A stretch of 64,000 nucleotides of DNA from Nematostella vectensis (taxonomy: Eukaryota > Cnidaria > Anthozoa > Actiniaria > Edwardsiidae): assembly GCF_932526225.1 (NCBI RefSeq), contig NC_064042.1, positions 9,272,540 to 9,336,539 on the forward strand, given 5' to 3'. The notes under the pieces were generated by a model, which saw nothing but the letters and a program-made list of their open reading frames with translations, was not told where the DNA came from and did no database searches. Position 1 is the stretch's first letter. Every line of letters starts with the position of its first letter. This document shows positions 36,299 through 49,246 of this stretch, piece by piece. The position numbers and the translations under genes are program-made.

Positions 36299-38455
36299 TT
36301 CGGGACAAAATAAAACTTCTCCTTTCATCATACCTGATGCGAAAATGCTGATATCTGCTTCCTCCCCCTTCCCCGCGGTATTGCTAGGAATGCAAGTGAA
36401 GTTATTCCAGCCAGGCCTCTCCAGGGTAACTAGAAAAATACCAGCCTCACTCGCGTGTAGATGCTCTCCATCCGAGGCAAGCGAGTGCGTTACGTCGGAG
36501 GGTTTGCCGTCAGCAGAGCAGGACAACAGGACAATGTCGCCAACGCATCCGAGGGTGGAATTGGACACAAGGGTCGTGTTTTCTGGTTTGTCTGTAGAGT
36601 AAAGAGGATTTGACTTCAAAAAGGCAAGTATATTTAAGCTTCTTTCTCACTTCCATTGAAGCTTATTTTCATAAGCAAAAAAGGACAGAAAGGAAAGACT
36701 TCTTCTTTGCTTGACGTCGATATACTCACAAATGACATCTAGTGAGGCCGTTTTCATCGTCGTCCCACATGTACTAGTGACGTTACAGGTATAGTTGCCA
36801 CTGTCATCCCTCCCGACAGATGATAACATAAGAGAGCTCCCATCGCCCTTGAAGACGCCATCCTTCTTCCAGAAGTTCTTGAAGCTCTGGAAGCCAATCG
36901 CTAAACACGTAAACACAACCACTGACCCCTCATTTACTGTAGCTCGTAAAGGTGTTATAGAAATTGTCGGTAATTTTTCGGTCACGTTCATGCTCACAGA
37001 TCTGTTTTCTCCAACTCCAGCGTCATTAATCGGAACACAGGTGAGGAGATGAATCCCTACTGAATCTAATAGAATATTGTGAAACATCCCGTTAATGTTT
37101 TTTTTGATCAGTAGATTGTCCATGTAGAGGTGGAAGGTAATCAGTTGTGGTTCACCAACCGCTGAACAGGTCAAGGATATCGCAGCTCCAGTAATTTATT
37201 GTAAACTGCCTCCATTATTCTTCTCTTTCCTCGAGATGTCTTAAGGATGAAGCAAATGATTATCCTATTGGGAGAGTAAGAGGAAATGGAAGATAACAGA
37301 TTGGATGCGGGCGAAAAAGCAAATCATCCATAACCCCGCATCACCATTATTTTTTAATATATACCAGTATACTTATATTTTGTGTTTTAACTACTTGCAC
37401 ATTTGTCTGTCTACCTGTGCAACAAATCATCCGTCTAATATTCAAAGAGCATCAAACCACACCCCAACTTACATTGCCCGGTAAGACAGACGGTACCACT
37501 TGCTCCACTCCCGATGTTATTAGTAGCGGTACACACGTAGCACCCCCCGTCCGATATATTGACATCGCTGAAGGTAAGAGTCTCCCCAGTCCCCAGAACA
37601 TCCTCTTTTCCGCTCCTGGTCCAGGTCACGTTAGGTGTTGGGTTCCCTGTGGCGCTGCACATGAGTACTGCTGTGTTTGTCTTGTTGACCGTTATGTTTG
37701 CATGAGTGACACTAGGGGGAACTGCAATCAATAAGGATTATTCTATCGATGCAATAAATCTAGTAATGTTACATTGGAATTAACGCCGTATTGTCACCAG
37801 TTTACTTCCGGAGGGCCGATAAAAACATATAAAACTGTTAAAATCCGCGCTATTTAACAGGCCATCCGTTCTAAATTATCAATCACATCCTCAAAGAAAC
37901 TTCCAATAAACACTCTGCTTTCACATTTTCAATAATTTTTCGCGTTTTCCGTTAAAAATAATCGGAGATTGCTACGTAATCGACCGGTAAAAAACTTGTG
38001 ACAATGCGGCTAGGTTCTTTAAGGGTGATGGGAAATACTCGGGATAAAATTGATGAAAACGAATCCATTTATCATAAAAGTTTGTTGTGAGGTGAGACCC
38101 CTTGATTCCTCACCCCTTTCACCCACTAAATCTAGAGCTGAATTCTTAGCTTGAAATTAATAATTCTTATCAAAGGTAATTCCATAAATTAATAGCATTG
38201 TTATAGTTATTGCAAAAACAATATATTTTCTACCATAATGCGTGGATGTCTAAGAAGACAATGGATGTCTTTTTTTTGCTAAAAAAGCAAATGATCCATC
38301 TCATTCGTTTTTTAATATTTAATAATTTTGATCACTTAACGTAAACGTAAGTTTCAATTTTTCAGTTTACATTTTTCAAAGCGAATTTTGGCGCAAAGCA
38401 GAAAATTAACTAAGAAAAAAGGCACGATCAAAATCATCACAGCCTGTGTACGGCA

Positions 38456-38605
38456 CAGGCGCGTACACGGGGGTGCGATGGGTGTGCCCCCATCCCGCAA
38501 AAAGTGGGTCTTTTGTTATAGAAACACCCTCAAATACCATCGTCTTTCCATACGATACCTATGACTGTACCCTCCCCCTCCCAAGCCAGTCCTAGGTACG
38601 TGCCT
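38456..38605. mobile_element. MITE-like element in V/Ig2 intron, copy C
   Basis: Orthologue of 14848-14998. Confidence 0.6.
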
Positions 38606-40371
38606 TCGACAGAGATCTAAACACTCTTGTAGTATTGCTACATTAAAAAAGCAAAAAATAAATATAAGATAATGATAATAATAACAACAGCAACAATAAA
38701 TTACAATGATTACATATGAAATTTATCGACAATATAATATATTGTTGCAAATACCCAATACATCCATGGTAAATTTTGACGCCTCGAAGGTAGTTTCTCC
38801 GCCATCATCTGCCAAGGTCATCGCATACTCCCCAGCATCTTGAGGCTGGACATCTTTAATGGTAAGTGTTATGGGGTTGAACGTCGATGTTCTGAGGCTG
38901 TACCGAGATTTAAAATCGGTGAAAACTACTGGAGTTGGAGGGGATCCGTCGCCCAATGCCCCAATCTTAATACCCTTGAAATGAATATCAGCCACACGAA
39001 CAGATATCGTAGACGGTGGTGTAATGTCCCAGTGCCAGCTCACATTATAGTTCAACGTCCCTTGCAGCACTTTGGTTATGTTTTCGGGCTTGGAAGTAAT
39101 ACGTATTGCACCTACAAGGTCAGTATGACGCAAATTTAATTCCATAAACTTTTTGAGGTGATCATATGGCAAATGAATACATCAAAAGAGACATTATAAA
39201 GACGTTATCGTAGCTGATGTCTGAAGAGTTATTTAGCTTTATTTGTAGCCATTATCTCTGATGACGTAATTCAGTTAACACCAATATAGATAAGCATTAC
39301 ATGTCCGATTTATTTTTGCTAAATAAGGAGTTCACGTTCTTAGTTCACGTACATGCAAGTGTGTTGATACTGAAGATGATCGCGAAAAATCACATCCATC
39401 TAAACCCGGACATCTTCGGTAGCCACCCGGAAGAAATGTCCACACACAAAAGTTTGTAAATTCTCAGACTCATCGGGTTCGATTAAAAAGACATTCTTCC
39501 ATGCATGATCAGTTTCTCTTATTGCTTGAAAAGACATCCCGTCGGGAAGTAAAGTGAATTGTGCATCTGCTTGAAACATATGCTTTGAATATACTATAAG
39601 TGTAAAATTTAGCTGTTTGATGGTAGATAATCAGTTCAATGTGTTTATCTGGGGTTTTTGTATGAGTTATTACTCAATAAATTTGTCGTTTGTAGCACGA
39701 TCATAATACCATAATATTGATTTGTGTTCCCTAAATATGTGTATATTCATCGTTCTTGTTATAAGCCCTACATATTATCGGCTTCCCCCACTCTGTTCCT
39801 CTTAGAACCGACCCTCAAACACCCTCCCTCCCCCTCATAGATGACCATTAGCACCCAGCACCCGGGTTGTCATCTCAATCGAATCCTGGCATGTTTTGCC
39901 GAAATGAGATAGGCACCTCATTCCCAATAAGCCTCCCCTCCTCCAATTAAAAAATAAAATAAAGACTTCAAGAATTGAATAAGGGTCCAGGACACTTATC
40001 ATTACGGTAAGTTCTTTTTTAGGATTTATAGTATAAAAAATGGTTTGTATAAACATCAACAGATCAAGTTTTCTAAATTATCACAACAGATTATGAAGTA
40101 TTAGTAATACGTATTGGAAGTAATAATACGTATTGCACCTACAAGGGCAGTATACCGCAAATTTAATTCCATAAGTTTCTAAGATGATCATGTAAGAAAT
40201 AAATTGTCACCAAAAGTGACATTATGGAGACGTTACCGTAGTTGAAGTCTGAACAATTATTTGTCGCTATTTTCACTGATGACGCACTTCAGTTAACAAT
40301 GTCGTAAGGCTACCACTAATAAAAATATGCATTATATGCCCAATTTATTTCACGTTCTCACTTTCACGTAC

Positions 40372-40432
40372 CTGCAAGTATGTCAATACTGAAGATGATC
40401 GCAATGAACCACTGCCATCTAAACCTGGACAT
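40372..40432 (-). pseudogene. Second signal-peptide exon upstream of copy C
   Basis: 61-nt homologue of the exon at 30899-30959; reads MSRFRWQWFIAIIFSIDI and ends in a GTACGTG donor, phase 1. Open reading frame and donor are intact. Confidence 0.65.
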
Positions 40433-40493
40433 CTTCGATAGCCACCCGGAAACAAATATCCACACACAAAATTATGCACACGACTCAAACGCC

Positions 40494-41075
40494 CCCCGCG
40501 GGGGTGGGGGGGGGGGGGGGGAGTACTCATCCTATGTTTGGGTATAGGGGTGCAGCTGAGGGTTTTTGTTTAGGACAAAAATTCTGAAAAACCATACCCT
40601 GTTTAAGACAACACCCTTGATTTTAGGGTGTGACACACTTATTGATTCAAAACTTTTTTATTTCAAGTATTCAAACCCAATTACTGAGTCTAGAAAAATG
40701 CTGTCTTTTATCGCAATATCGCAGAACCAATCACCCGGTTAGCACGGCGGGATGAGCGGTTACGAGTTTTAGCAAGGCATTCAAATCGGTACCCTGTTTA
40801 GGACAGACTTGCTTATAATTATGTACCCTGTTCAGGACAGAGCTGGGAGGCCTGAAATATTCACCCTGTTAGGACAGAGAGTTTCAGCAAGGCAACCAAA
40901 TCAGTACCCTGTTTAGGACAGACTTGCTTATAATTATGTACGCTGTTCAGGACAGAGCTGAGATGCCTGAAATATATACCCTTGTTAGAACAGAGAGGTC
41001 AAGAAACATACCCTGTCCAACAGCACTTCACCGTTAGCCCATAAAAGAGAGTACCCCCCCCCCCCCCCCGGCGGC
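40494..41075. mobile_element. Poly-G/poly-C-ended element, two 116-bp units
   Basis: Short version of 31021-32478 with the same inverted ends (GGGGAGTACTC..., GAGAGTACCCC...). Only two units of the 116-bp repeat. Confidence 0.8.
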
Positions 41076-42863
41076 TTAAACGGCACACTGGGTTCGATTA
41101 AAAAGGCTTTCGTCCATGGTTAGTTTCTCTAAAGCGCTCTTATTGTTTCAATGGACATCCCGTCGGGAAGTCAAGAAATTTAATTTGTGCATCAGCCCGA
41201 AATATAAGATGAGGTATAGTAAGTACAAACCGTCATGCGAGACTAAAGACAATCCTATATCTTTCGCCCTTTCGATGTTTTGTGCCACTGCTTTGCATGA
41301 TAAGTAAATATGGTATAATGTTGAGGTACTTGCAATGAAAAATCTGCAATCTGAAATGCGTAGCATACGCACCAATTGGTCGGACTTATCCTCGATGCAA
41401 GAGCATTGACAACAAGATGGTATTTTTCGTGCCCCTGCTTCGTTTTGTGAAAAGAAAAATCGGCCCTTCACCCAACCAGCGCGTAGATCTCAGCCTTAGA
41501 ATCTTGTGACAAAGTTGTTGCGGGTAAATGGAAAGTCATTAGTGTGTCTTTCAAGACAGCTTTCAGCTTCCCATTGCGAAAGGAAATTATGGTAGCAATC
41601 AATTCCTAGTGAGTTTCACCTCATGTGGATTTCGCCAGTATTTCCAAAATAGGGGTGCTGGGACTAAAAGCTACCAGAATGGCGGCAACTGTACCGACAT
41701 ACAACATGTAACATTATCAGACATACAACATCTACCGACATACAACACGTGCTGACATACAACATGTACCGACGTACGACATGTACCGACAAATAAGCAA
41801 TGTAAAAAAAAATCGGCAGGCCATGGAATTGGACGGGTATTTCTTGGAAACACTAGTACCGCGGTTAAGGATTTATTCATTCTATACATGCATCACATTA
41901 ACATCAATCTATACACTCGGATAAGCAAACGTCTCTATCAATTATAATTTATTGTTTATGTAACGTGCTTGTTGTTTTATTCGGGCCAATCTGCTCATAA
42001 CACGAATACGAGACGGCAGCTCTGTCCAACTCCTGGTACTCACTCCCACTTTCCAATGAACCCACGCCGCTCTCGTCCCTATCACCAGGCATGGTCGCTA
42101 TGCGTGTCCCAAGATTCAACGAGGCGTACTGCGCATTCTCGCTCTGTTGTTTTATTGTCTGCAGAGATTGGTATACTGTTGGTGGTAAACCTCGTTTTCT
42201 TATGTTCTCATAGCTTGCCTCGCCTTTGTGACAAGCGTTGTTAGTTGCCACCTTGCTCTTCGTGCCAACGATGGCGTTATTTTGCTGATTGGCCAGAATG
42301 TCAGATTCACGTGACGGAAACCCACCCATGGCTCCATATTGCGTGACATTGTCCCCTTGCGTTACGGTTGCACACTGCTCATTGGCCACAGAATGATGAC
42401 CACATGGTGCTGTGTCCTCCGAGGCGTGTTGCGTGAAATTTTCCCTTTGCGTGACGTCCTCGTAGTTTGGGATGTTGTCACGCATGGCATCCTGAGCTAC
42501 CTGGTATTCCATGGCTTTATCCTGTGCTTGGTAGTTAAACGAAGTCCCTTGCATTGGTATTTGCTATATCAAACAATCAAAATAAGAGAAATGTTCAACC
42601 AATATAAGAATTGAGCACAAGGTTACCTCAGGTGAGAAGCCTGTGTTATCAGCATGTTCGAGAGTTCTGCAAAACAAAAACATTACCGTCAGCCGCCAGT
42701 CATAGTTGTCTGTTGAGCAGTTTTCAATATCACTGAAATAATCCATATGTTTACCTGTCTCTTTTTGACTTTTTTCCTAAGAGTAAAAATACAAAAAACA
42801 AAAAGTCAAAACTGATCCTTTATTCCGATAAGCTTTCATCTACAGGCGCGTAGCTAAAATGTG

Positions 42864-43105
42864 TAGTTCCATGAAATATCCATACCCTCCCTATTGAGGG
42901 TGTCGGAGGTATGACCCCCACACCCCTGGAATTCCCAACCCCCGGTAAAAATATAAATACAGTAAATGTTAAGGAAAAAGGGCATTTGACCCCCCCCCCC
43001 CCCCCCTCCTCACCTGGGAATTCCTGGGCGTTTGAACCCCCCACCCCCCTGGAATTTCCAATCCCCTTAATGGGGGGGGGGGGGTATGGATATTTTCTGG
43101 AACTA
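42864..43105. mobile_element. Foldback MITE-like element, copy D
   Basis: Orthologue of 10119-10354. Confidence 0.7.
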
Positions 43106-43810
43106 AACAATACCGCCAAAAAGTGGGTTATCATCTCATATTGAAGGCTCGTCAAATATTCAACATTTTCCATATGATACTACTGCTACTGCGATGAACC
43201 CTCTTCCCACTTCGGCCTATAAAATTATTTCAATGCTCGCGGATTTTTTAATTAACCCAATTTTCGACTGTAGAACACGGAGTCTCGATAGTTCGCATGA
43301 TTGTCAAAGAGTATGTGTGCCTTATATTACCAAACTCACCTGCTCGTTTTAGCCACATGACGTAGGCTATCAGCCCAATGATGACCAAGACCAAGATGGC
43401 GACCACCACAGCGAGACCAACAATGGCCGAGTCCTGGCCCTCAATCTTTACGGCTGAAAACAAAGAAAAGTCTTTATTGTTACCACGACAGCCAGAACAA
43501 TGACATCATGATATTCATTATTACTCAGTAGCAGATCTATGGAGCGGGTTCAGGGCCTTCACCCCCCCCACTCCCTCTTGGGCCCCCAAGTGACTTGTGT
43601 CACAGTTATTACGAAAATTTAGGGTTACCTCCCCAAACCAGCCAACCAGCCAACCACCACCACAACCTTGGCAAAAAGCCAGATCCGCCCCTTGGCCCTG
43701 TTACCATCTATCTCATCATTTCATCATCTCCACCCTTTTCCTGTACCATCGTCATTAATTACATTGGCACAATCAACATCATCACTATCACTCTCGTCAT
43801 CGCCATCACG

Positions 43811-44080
43811 TATCTAGCACACGTACCTGTGGGTGGTACTGAGGATCACATGACTAGCACACGTACCTGTGGGGGTGGTACTGATGGTCAAGTGACTAGC
43901 ACACATACCTGTGGTGGTTGTACTGAGCATCACGTGACTAGCACACGTACTGTGGGGGTGGTACTGATGATCACGTGACTAGCACACATACCAGTGGGGG
44001 TTGCACTGAGGATCACGTGACTAGCACACGTACTGTGGGGGTGGTCCTGATGATTAGCACACGTACCTGTGGGTGTGGTC
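43811..44080 (-). repeat. Duplicated splice-donor array, copy D
   Basis: Seven roughly 40-bp units; here the GTGTGCTAGTCACGTGATC parts are the most uniform of all copies, suggesting recent homogenisation. Confidence 0.75.
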
Positions 44081-44892
44081 CTGATGTACACCGTGTCACG
44101 CCTCGTGTCTCCCCGCACCGACACGGTGACCTCCACCTCGTACAGAGTGTCAGGCTCAAGATCATCCAACACGCACGACAGCGAGGCTGAACCACTGACA
44201 CCTGATGACGTCACCCAGTCACGTGACCTCCCAGCTAGGACCCTAGCACGCATCGTGCACTGGACTTCACTAGATGGGTTCAACCACGTGACTGTTATGC
44301 CGTCTTGTGTAGGTTCTACTCACATTGCAGCGATTGAATGCTACCAGGGTCAATGTTGAAGTTGTATTTTGTGGCATGTTCGAGTAACTGTTGCTTAAAG
44401 AATGCAGGTGGGTCTAACACATCACCCATTTGAGTGTACATCACATCGACTACGACACTTCCAGACCTGCACCATAATAGGCAGTTAGCGATAGCCTATT
44501 TAGAATAGGACTAAATCACCCTAAATGCTTCCTAACAAATCATTGTTCGCAAACTTGATTTAAAATTTAAACGTTACCTGAATGTGTTATTCGCGCAGGC
44601 AAGAATCCAGTGTGTCGACAACCTGTGGCCCAACGTCAAAAGATAATTAATCTCCCCCTTATCCATATCTTGTACTGATTTAAATAACGCTTACCAATTG
44701 GTTTATATTCCGCCAATCTGCGGAGCTCACGTTACGTCTTCCATCCACAATCATAATCTCTCTGTTTAGTATCTTGAAAGACATGACGGTCTTCGTGACT
44801 TTACCTGTAAAGTATCAATTTCAACCAACACTAGCAAACATATAGTATCAAAGAGTAGGCACGTACACAAGGGTGTGTACAGGGTTCCCGCA

Positions 44893-44955
44893 CCCTCCCC
44901 CTTTAAAGGATCTTCAAATACTATCCTTTTCCCATATGACACCTATGACTGTGTA
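44893..44955. repeat. Single unit of the 63-bp repeat in copy D
   Basis: One 63-bp unit sits between the same flanks (AGGCACGTACACAAGG on the left, AGACAATCCTGGGTAGCGCT on the right) that bracket the large arrays in B and E. It represents either the unexpanded state or a collapse to one unit. Confidence 0.9.
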
Positions 44956-46216
44956 CTCTCCCCAGACAATCCTGGGTAGCGCTTGAAAAGAATACCATTT
45001 CATCCAGGTGTCCAAAGAATAAATGAAATACTCTCGATCCCACCCTGCGTTTGTCTCTAGAAACACCCCTGCATTTGTACCATTTAAAACGTTCTAAAGC
45101 TTCCCATACTCTTAATTAATCAGTTCGTTTGCTCAAAGAGTATGTTGCTTTGCCTGAAGGCTAATGACATATAATTATATACTAACCCAAGTAGAAGATG
45201 ACCTTCTCTTGGGGATAATCGTCGACCCAGCATGTGACGTTTTCTCCGTGTTTAACACCGATCGCGTATGTGGCATTCTTGCGTCCCTGTTGACTGTTTG
45301 GAAAGCTGACGATCGAGGCTCTACCGGTGATGCACGTGACATCCGGGCTTTCATCAAGGTCTGTTTCCTTGGTGATGTTGACACTTGAAGTCCCCTTTTT
45401 AGGGCATAATTGAAGAGGCTTGATAAACCTTATATCTGAGGAAAAATGAGAACGTGGGAAGTTTTTATGCATAGCTCTTTCTGGTATTCAATATCCTGGA
45501 TATACCAGCAGTGTCTCGAAGATTCTGTTATGTTGCGCGCCCTTGAAAATCCGTAAATGAGTTCTAACAGTGGTCTTGCGCTAAGAGATCACGTGACTGC
45601 TTAGGTGCGCGCTCAGGCTTTTAGCGGCAAAATAACAGCAACAAAAAGCAACTTATTCAGGGCTAACGTAAAAAGCCAGAGTTATTTTCAGAAAGGGTTT
45701 AGTTTTATTTACAGATTTTATTTTTTCGTCGTTTTCTGGTGTGACGGGCATTTCTGTGATAATTTTGTTTTGAATTTGCCACCCAGAAAGGTCACGTGAT
45801 CTCTTAGCGCAAATCTCCTATTGTTTTGAAGTGAATGGTGGTCTAATCAGAAATCCACACACATGTGCTTACATTTGAAAGTGACATTGATCCAATCTGA
45901 GGTAGACGTGTTCTTGCAGACAGCTTCATTAGTCGCAATACATCTGTAGCTGCCTGAGTCGTTTTTCTTTGACAGAACAAGCATCGGCCCACTGTGATAC
46001 CATCCTTCAAAGCCTAGTTTGTACCAAGTCGCGTTTGGAACTGGTGAGCCAGTGACGTTACACATTAACTTGGCTGGATGGCCCTCCATAATCGTAACCT
46101 CGCTTGAGGAAAACTAGGCAACCAACGGAGGCACTGTGCAATGCAAATTTATAGAAAATAGCGAGTATGGTAAGCCACAATTATACCACTACATATGTTC
46201 ACGATTATATATAACA

Positions 46217-46665
46217 CATACCGTAAATGATATAATAAACGCCCCCTATCTAAAGAACGCCTCCTGTCTAATGAACGCCCCCCTAAACTCACATAAGTTT
46301 GCAATGATCGCCCCTCTCTAATAAACGCCCCACTCTATTTACCGCCCCCTCCCCACCTTCCATCCCAGATTAAAAACAAACTACATAGGAATTTCAGTTA
46401 TATAAATTTAATTAGCCTGGGTTTGACTTCTACTGAGTGAGAATCGCTTAATGTCAAGTATAGCCCACTACGGAGTCTATAATTCAACGTGAATCTGATT
46501 GAGACTAGAAGCCCACTGCACTTGGGTTTGTTATATTGTTATAGTTTGTAAAAAAACGCTCCTCTCTAATAAACGCCTCCTATCTATTAAGCCCCCTCCC
46601 CCCCACCCTCGGACCATCGAAGTTTAATTAACGCCCCTGGCGTTCGCTAGATCATTAACGGTATG
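46217..46665. mobile_element. MITE in Ig5/Ig6 intron, copy D
   Basis: Orthologue of 11944-12395. Confidence 0.75.
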
Positions 46666-49095
46666 TTCGGTACGAAATTAAACTTCTCCTTTCATCATAC
46701 CTGATGCGAAAATGCTGATATCTGCTTCCTTCCCCTTTCCCGCGGTATTGCTAGGAATGCAAGTTAAGTTATTCCAGCCAGGCCTCTCCAGGGTAACTAG
46801 AAAAATACCAGCCTCACTCGCGTGTAGATGCTCTCCATCCAAGGCAAGCGAGTGCGTCACGTCGGAGGGTTTGCCGTCAGCAGAGCAGGTCAACAGGACA
46901 ATGTCGCCAACGCATCCGAGGGTGGAATTGGACACAAGGGTCGTGTTTTCTGGTTTGTCTGTAGAGTAAAGAGGATTTGACTTTAAAAAGGCAAATATAT
47001 TTAAGCTTCTTTCTCACTTCCATTGAAGCTTATTTTCATAAGCAAAAAAGGACAGAAAGGAAAGACTTCTTCTTTGCTTGACGTCGATATACTCACAAAT
47101 GACATCTAGTGAGGCCGTTTTCATCGTCGTCCCACATGTACTAGTGACGTTACAGGTATAGTTGCCACTGTCATCCCTCCCGACAGATGATAACGTAAGA
47201 GAGCTCCCATCGCCCTTGAAGACGCCATCCTTCTTCCAGAAGTTCTTGAAGCTCTGGAAGCCAATCGCTAAACACGTAAACACAACCACTGACCCCTCAT
47301 TTACTGTAGCTCGTAAAGGTGTTATAGAAATTGTCGGTAATTTTTCGGTCACGTTCATGCTCACAGATCTGTTTTCTCCAACTCCAGCGTCATTAATCGG
47401 AACACAGGTGAGGAGATGAATCCCTACTGAATCTAATAGAATATTGTGAAACATCCCGTTAATGTTTTTTCTGATCAGTAGATTGTCCATGTAGAGGTGG
47501 TAGGTAATCAGTTGTGGTTCACCAACCGCTGAACAGGTCAAGGAAATCGCAGCTCCACATTGACGAACGATGTAGCTTTCCACTCCCGTGATGTTTGTGT
47601 GCACTGGTTTATCTGAAAGCAAAAGAGGGAAATAGTAGAAGAGACAACGAGATTACACGCGGGACTTGTACTGAAGAGTACTGAAAAATGACCAAAAGTG
47701 TGCGTGTGTTGTCTTCAACAACTCCTCACCACCCCCTCCCCCCCCAAAAAAAAACAAGAAAAAAAAACCGCCCCCATCCCTCTCAACTCCCTTATGAATA
47801 ACATATAATTTATTGTAAACTGCCTCCATTATTCTTTTCTTTCCTCGAGATGTCTCAAGGATGAAGCAAATGATTATCCTATTGGGAGAGTAAGAAGAAA
47901 TGGAGGATAACAGATTGGATGGGCGAAAAAGCAAATCATCCATAACCCCGCATCACCATTATTTTTTAATTTATACCAGTATACTTATATTCTGTGTTTT
48001 AACTACTTGCACATTTGTCTTTCTACCTGTGCAACAAATCATCCGTCTAATATTCAAAGAGTATCAAACCACACCCCAACTTACATCGCACGGTAAGACA
48101 GACGGTACCACTTGCTCCACTCCCGATGTTATTAGTAGCGGTACACACGTAGCACCCCCCGTCCGATATCTTGACATTGCTGAAGGTAAGAGTCTCCCCA
48201 GTCCCCAGAACATCCTTTTTTCCGCTCCTGGTCCAGGTCACGTTAGGTTTTGGGTTCCCTGTGGCGCTGCACATGAGTTCTGCGGTGTTTGTCTTGTTGA
48301 CCGTTATGTTTGCATGAGTTACACTGGGGTGAGCTGCAATCAATAAGGATTATTCTATCGATGCAATAAATCTAGTAATGTTCCATTGGAATTAACGCCG
48401 TATTGTCACCAGTTTACTTCCGGAGGCCGATAAAAACATGAAAAGAAACTGTTAGAATCCGCGCTATTTAACAGGCCATCCGTTCTAAATTATCAATCAC
48501 ATCCTCAAAGAAACTTCCAATAAACACTCTGCTTTCACATTTTTCAATAATTTTCGCGTTTTCCGTTAAAAATAATCGAAGATTGCTACGTAATCGACCG
48601 GAAAAAAAACTTGTGACAATGCGGCTAGGTTCTTTAAGGGTGATGGGAAATACTCGAGATAAAATTGATGAATTCCTATATTCTACCATGGTAAAACGAA
48701 TCCATTTATCATAAAAATTTGTTGTGAGGTGAGACCCCTTAATCCCTAACTCCTTTCACCACTAAATCTAGAGCTGAATTCTTAGCTTGAAATTAATAAT
48801 TCTTATCAAAGGTAATTCCATAAATTAATAGCATTGTTATAGTTATTGCAAAAACAATATATTTTCTACCATAATGCGTTGAATGGATGTCTCAGAAGAC
48901 AATGAATGTCTTTTTTTTGCTAAAAAAGCAAATGATCCATCTCAATTGTTTTAAATATTTAATAATTTTGATCACGTAACGTAAACGTAAGTTTCAATTT
49001 TTCAGTTTACATTTTTCCATACGAATTTTGGCGCAAAGCAGAAAATTTAATCAGAAAAAAGGCACGATCAAAATCATCACAGCCTGTGTACGGCA

Positions 49096-49246
49096 CAGGC
49101 GCGTAAACAGGGGGTGCGATGGGTGTGCCCCCATCCCGCAAAAAGTGGGTCTTTTGATATAGAAACACTCTCAAATACCATCGTCTTTCCATACGATACC
49201 TATGACTGTACCCTCCCCCTCCCAAGCCAGTCCTAGGTACGTGCCT
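49096..49246. mobile_element. MITE-like element in V/Ig2 intron, copy D
   Basis: Orthologue of 14848-14998. Confidence 0.6.

Larger units (their letters stand above)
33261..39413 (-). pseudogene. Receptor copy C: degenerate, short architecture
   Basis: Exon remains in transcript order: 39353-39413, 38755-39111, 37473-37721, 36730-37182 (Ig3+Ig4, 5' end missing), 36334-36591, 35496-35756, 35236-35446 (FN3 remnant), 34546-34659, 33962-33983, 33834-33939, 33261-33770. Lesions: codon 8 of the signal peptide is TGA instead of TGG (39390-39392). The 5' end and acceptor of the Ig3+Ig4 exon are deleted, joining Ig3 to sequence 330 bp upstream at about 37190. The X-SEA-FN3 deletion is the same as in copy A. 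One base is lost near 33280, so the tail ends in EGEWVH and lacks SEYQEL/SCYEQI. The first ITAM-like pair is intact. A non-functional gene is most likely; start-codon choice downstream would lose the signal peptide. Confidence 0.85.
39414..41948. other. Spacer between copies C and D
   Basis: Holds the upstream region of copy C, a relic signal-peptide exon (40372-40432), a small poly-G/poly-C element with two 116-bp units, and the 3' flank of copy D with its 17-bp repeat (41692-41795). No other gene seen. Confidence 0.6.

Noticed and set aside
36730-37190. Rescue acceptor for the truncated Ig3+Ig4 exon of copy C
   Set aside because: A phase-compatible AG exists (before CTGCGATATCC) but has no pyrimidine tract, and an in-frame TAA lies just upstream. 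Skipping or non-function is more likely.
48468-48689. Minus-strand frame in the V/Ig2 intron of copy D (LRLFLTENAKIIEKC...)
   Set aside because: It looked protein-like, but the same stretch in copies B and C has indels that create stops, so it is not maintained; probably a decayed element.
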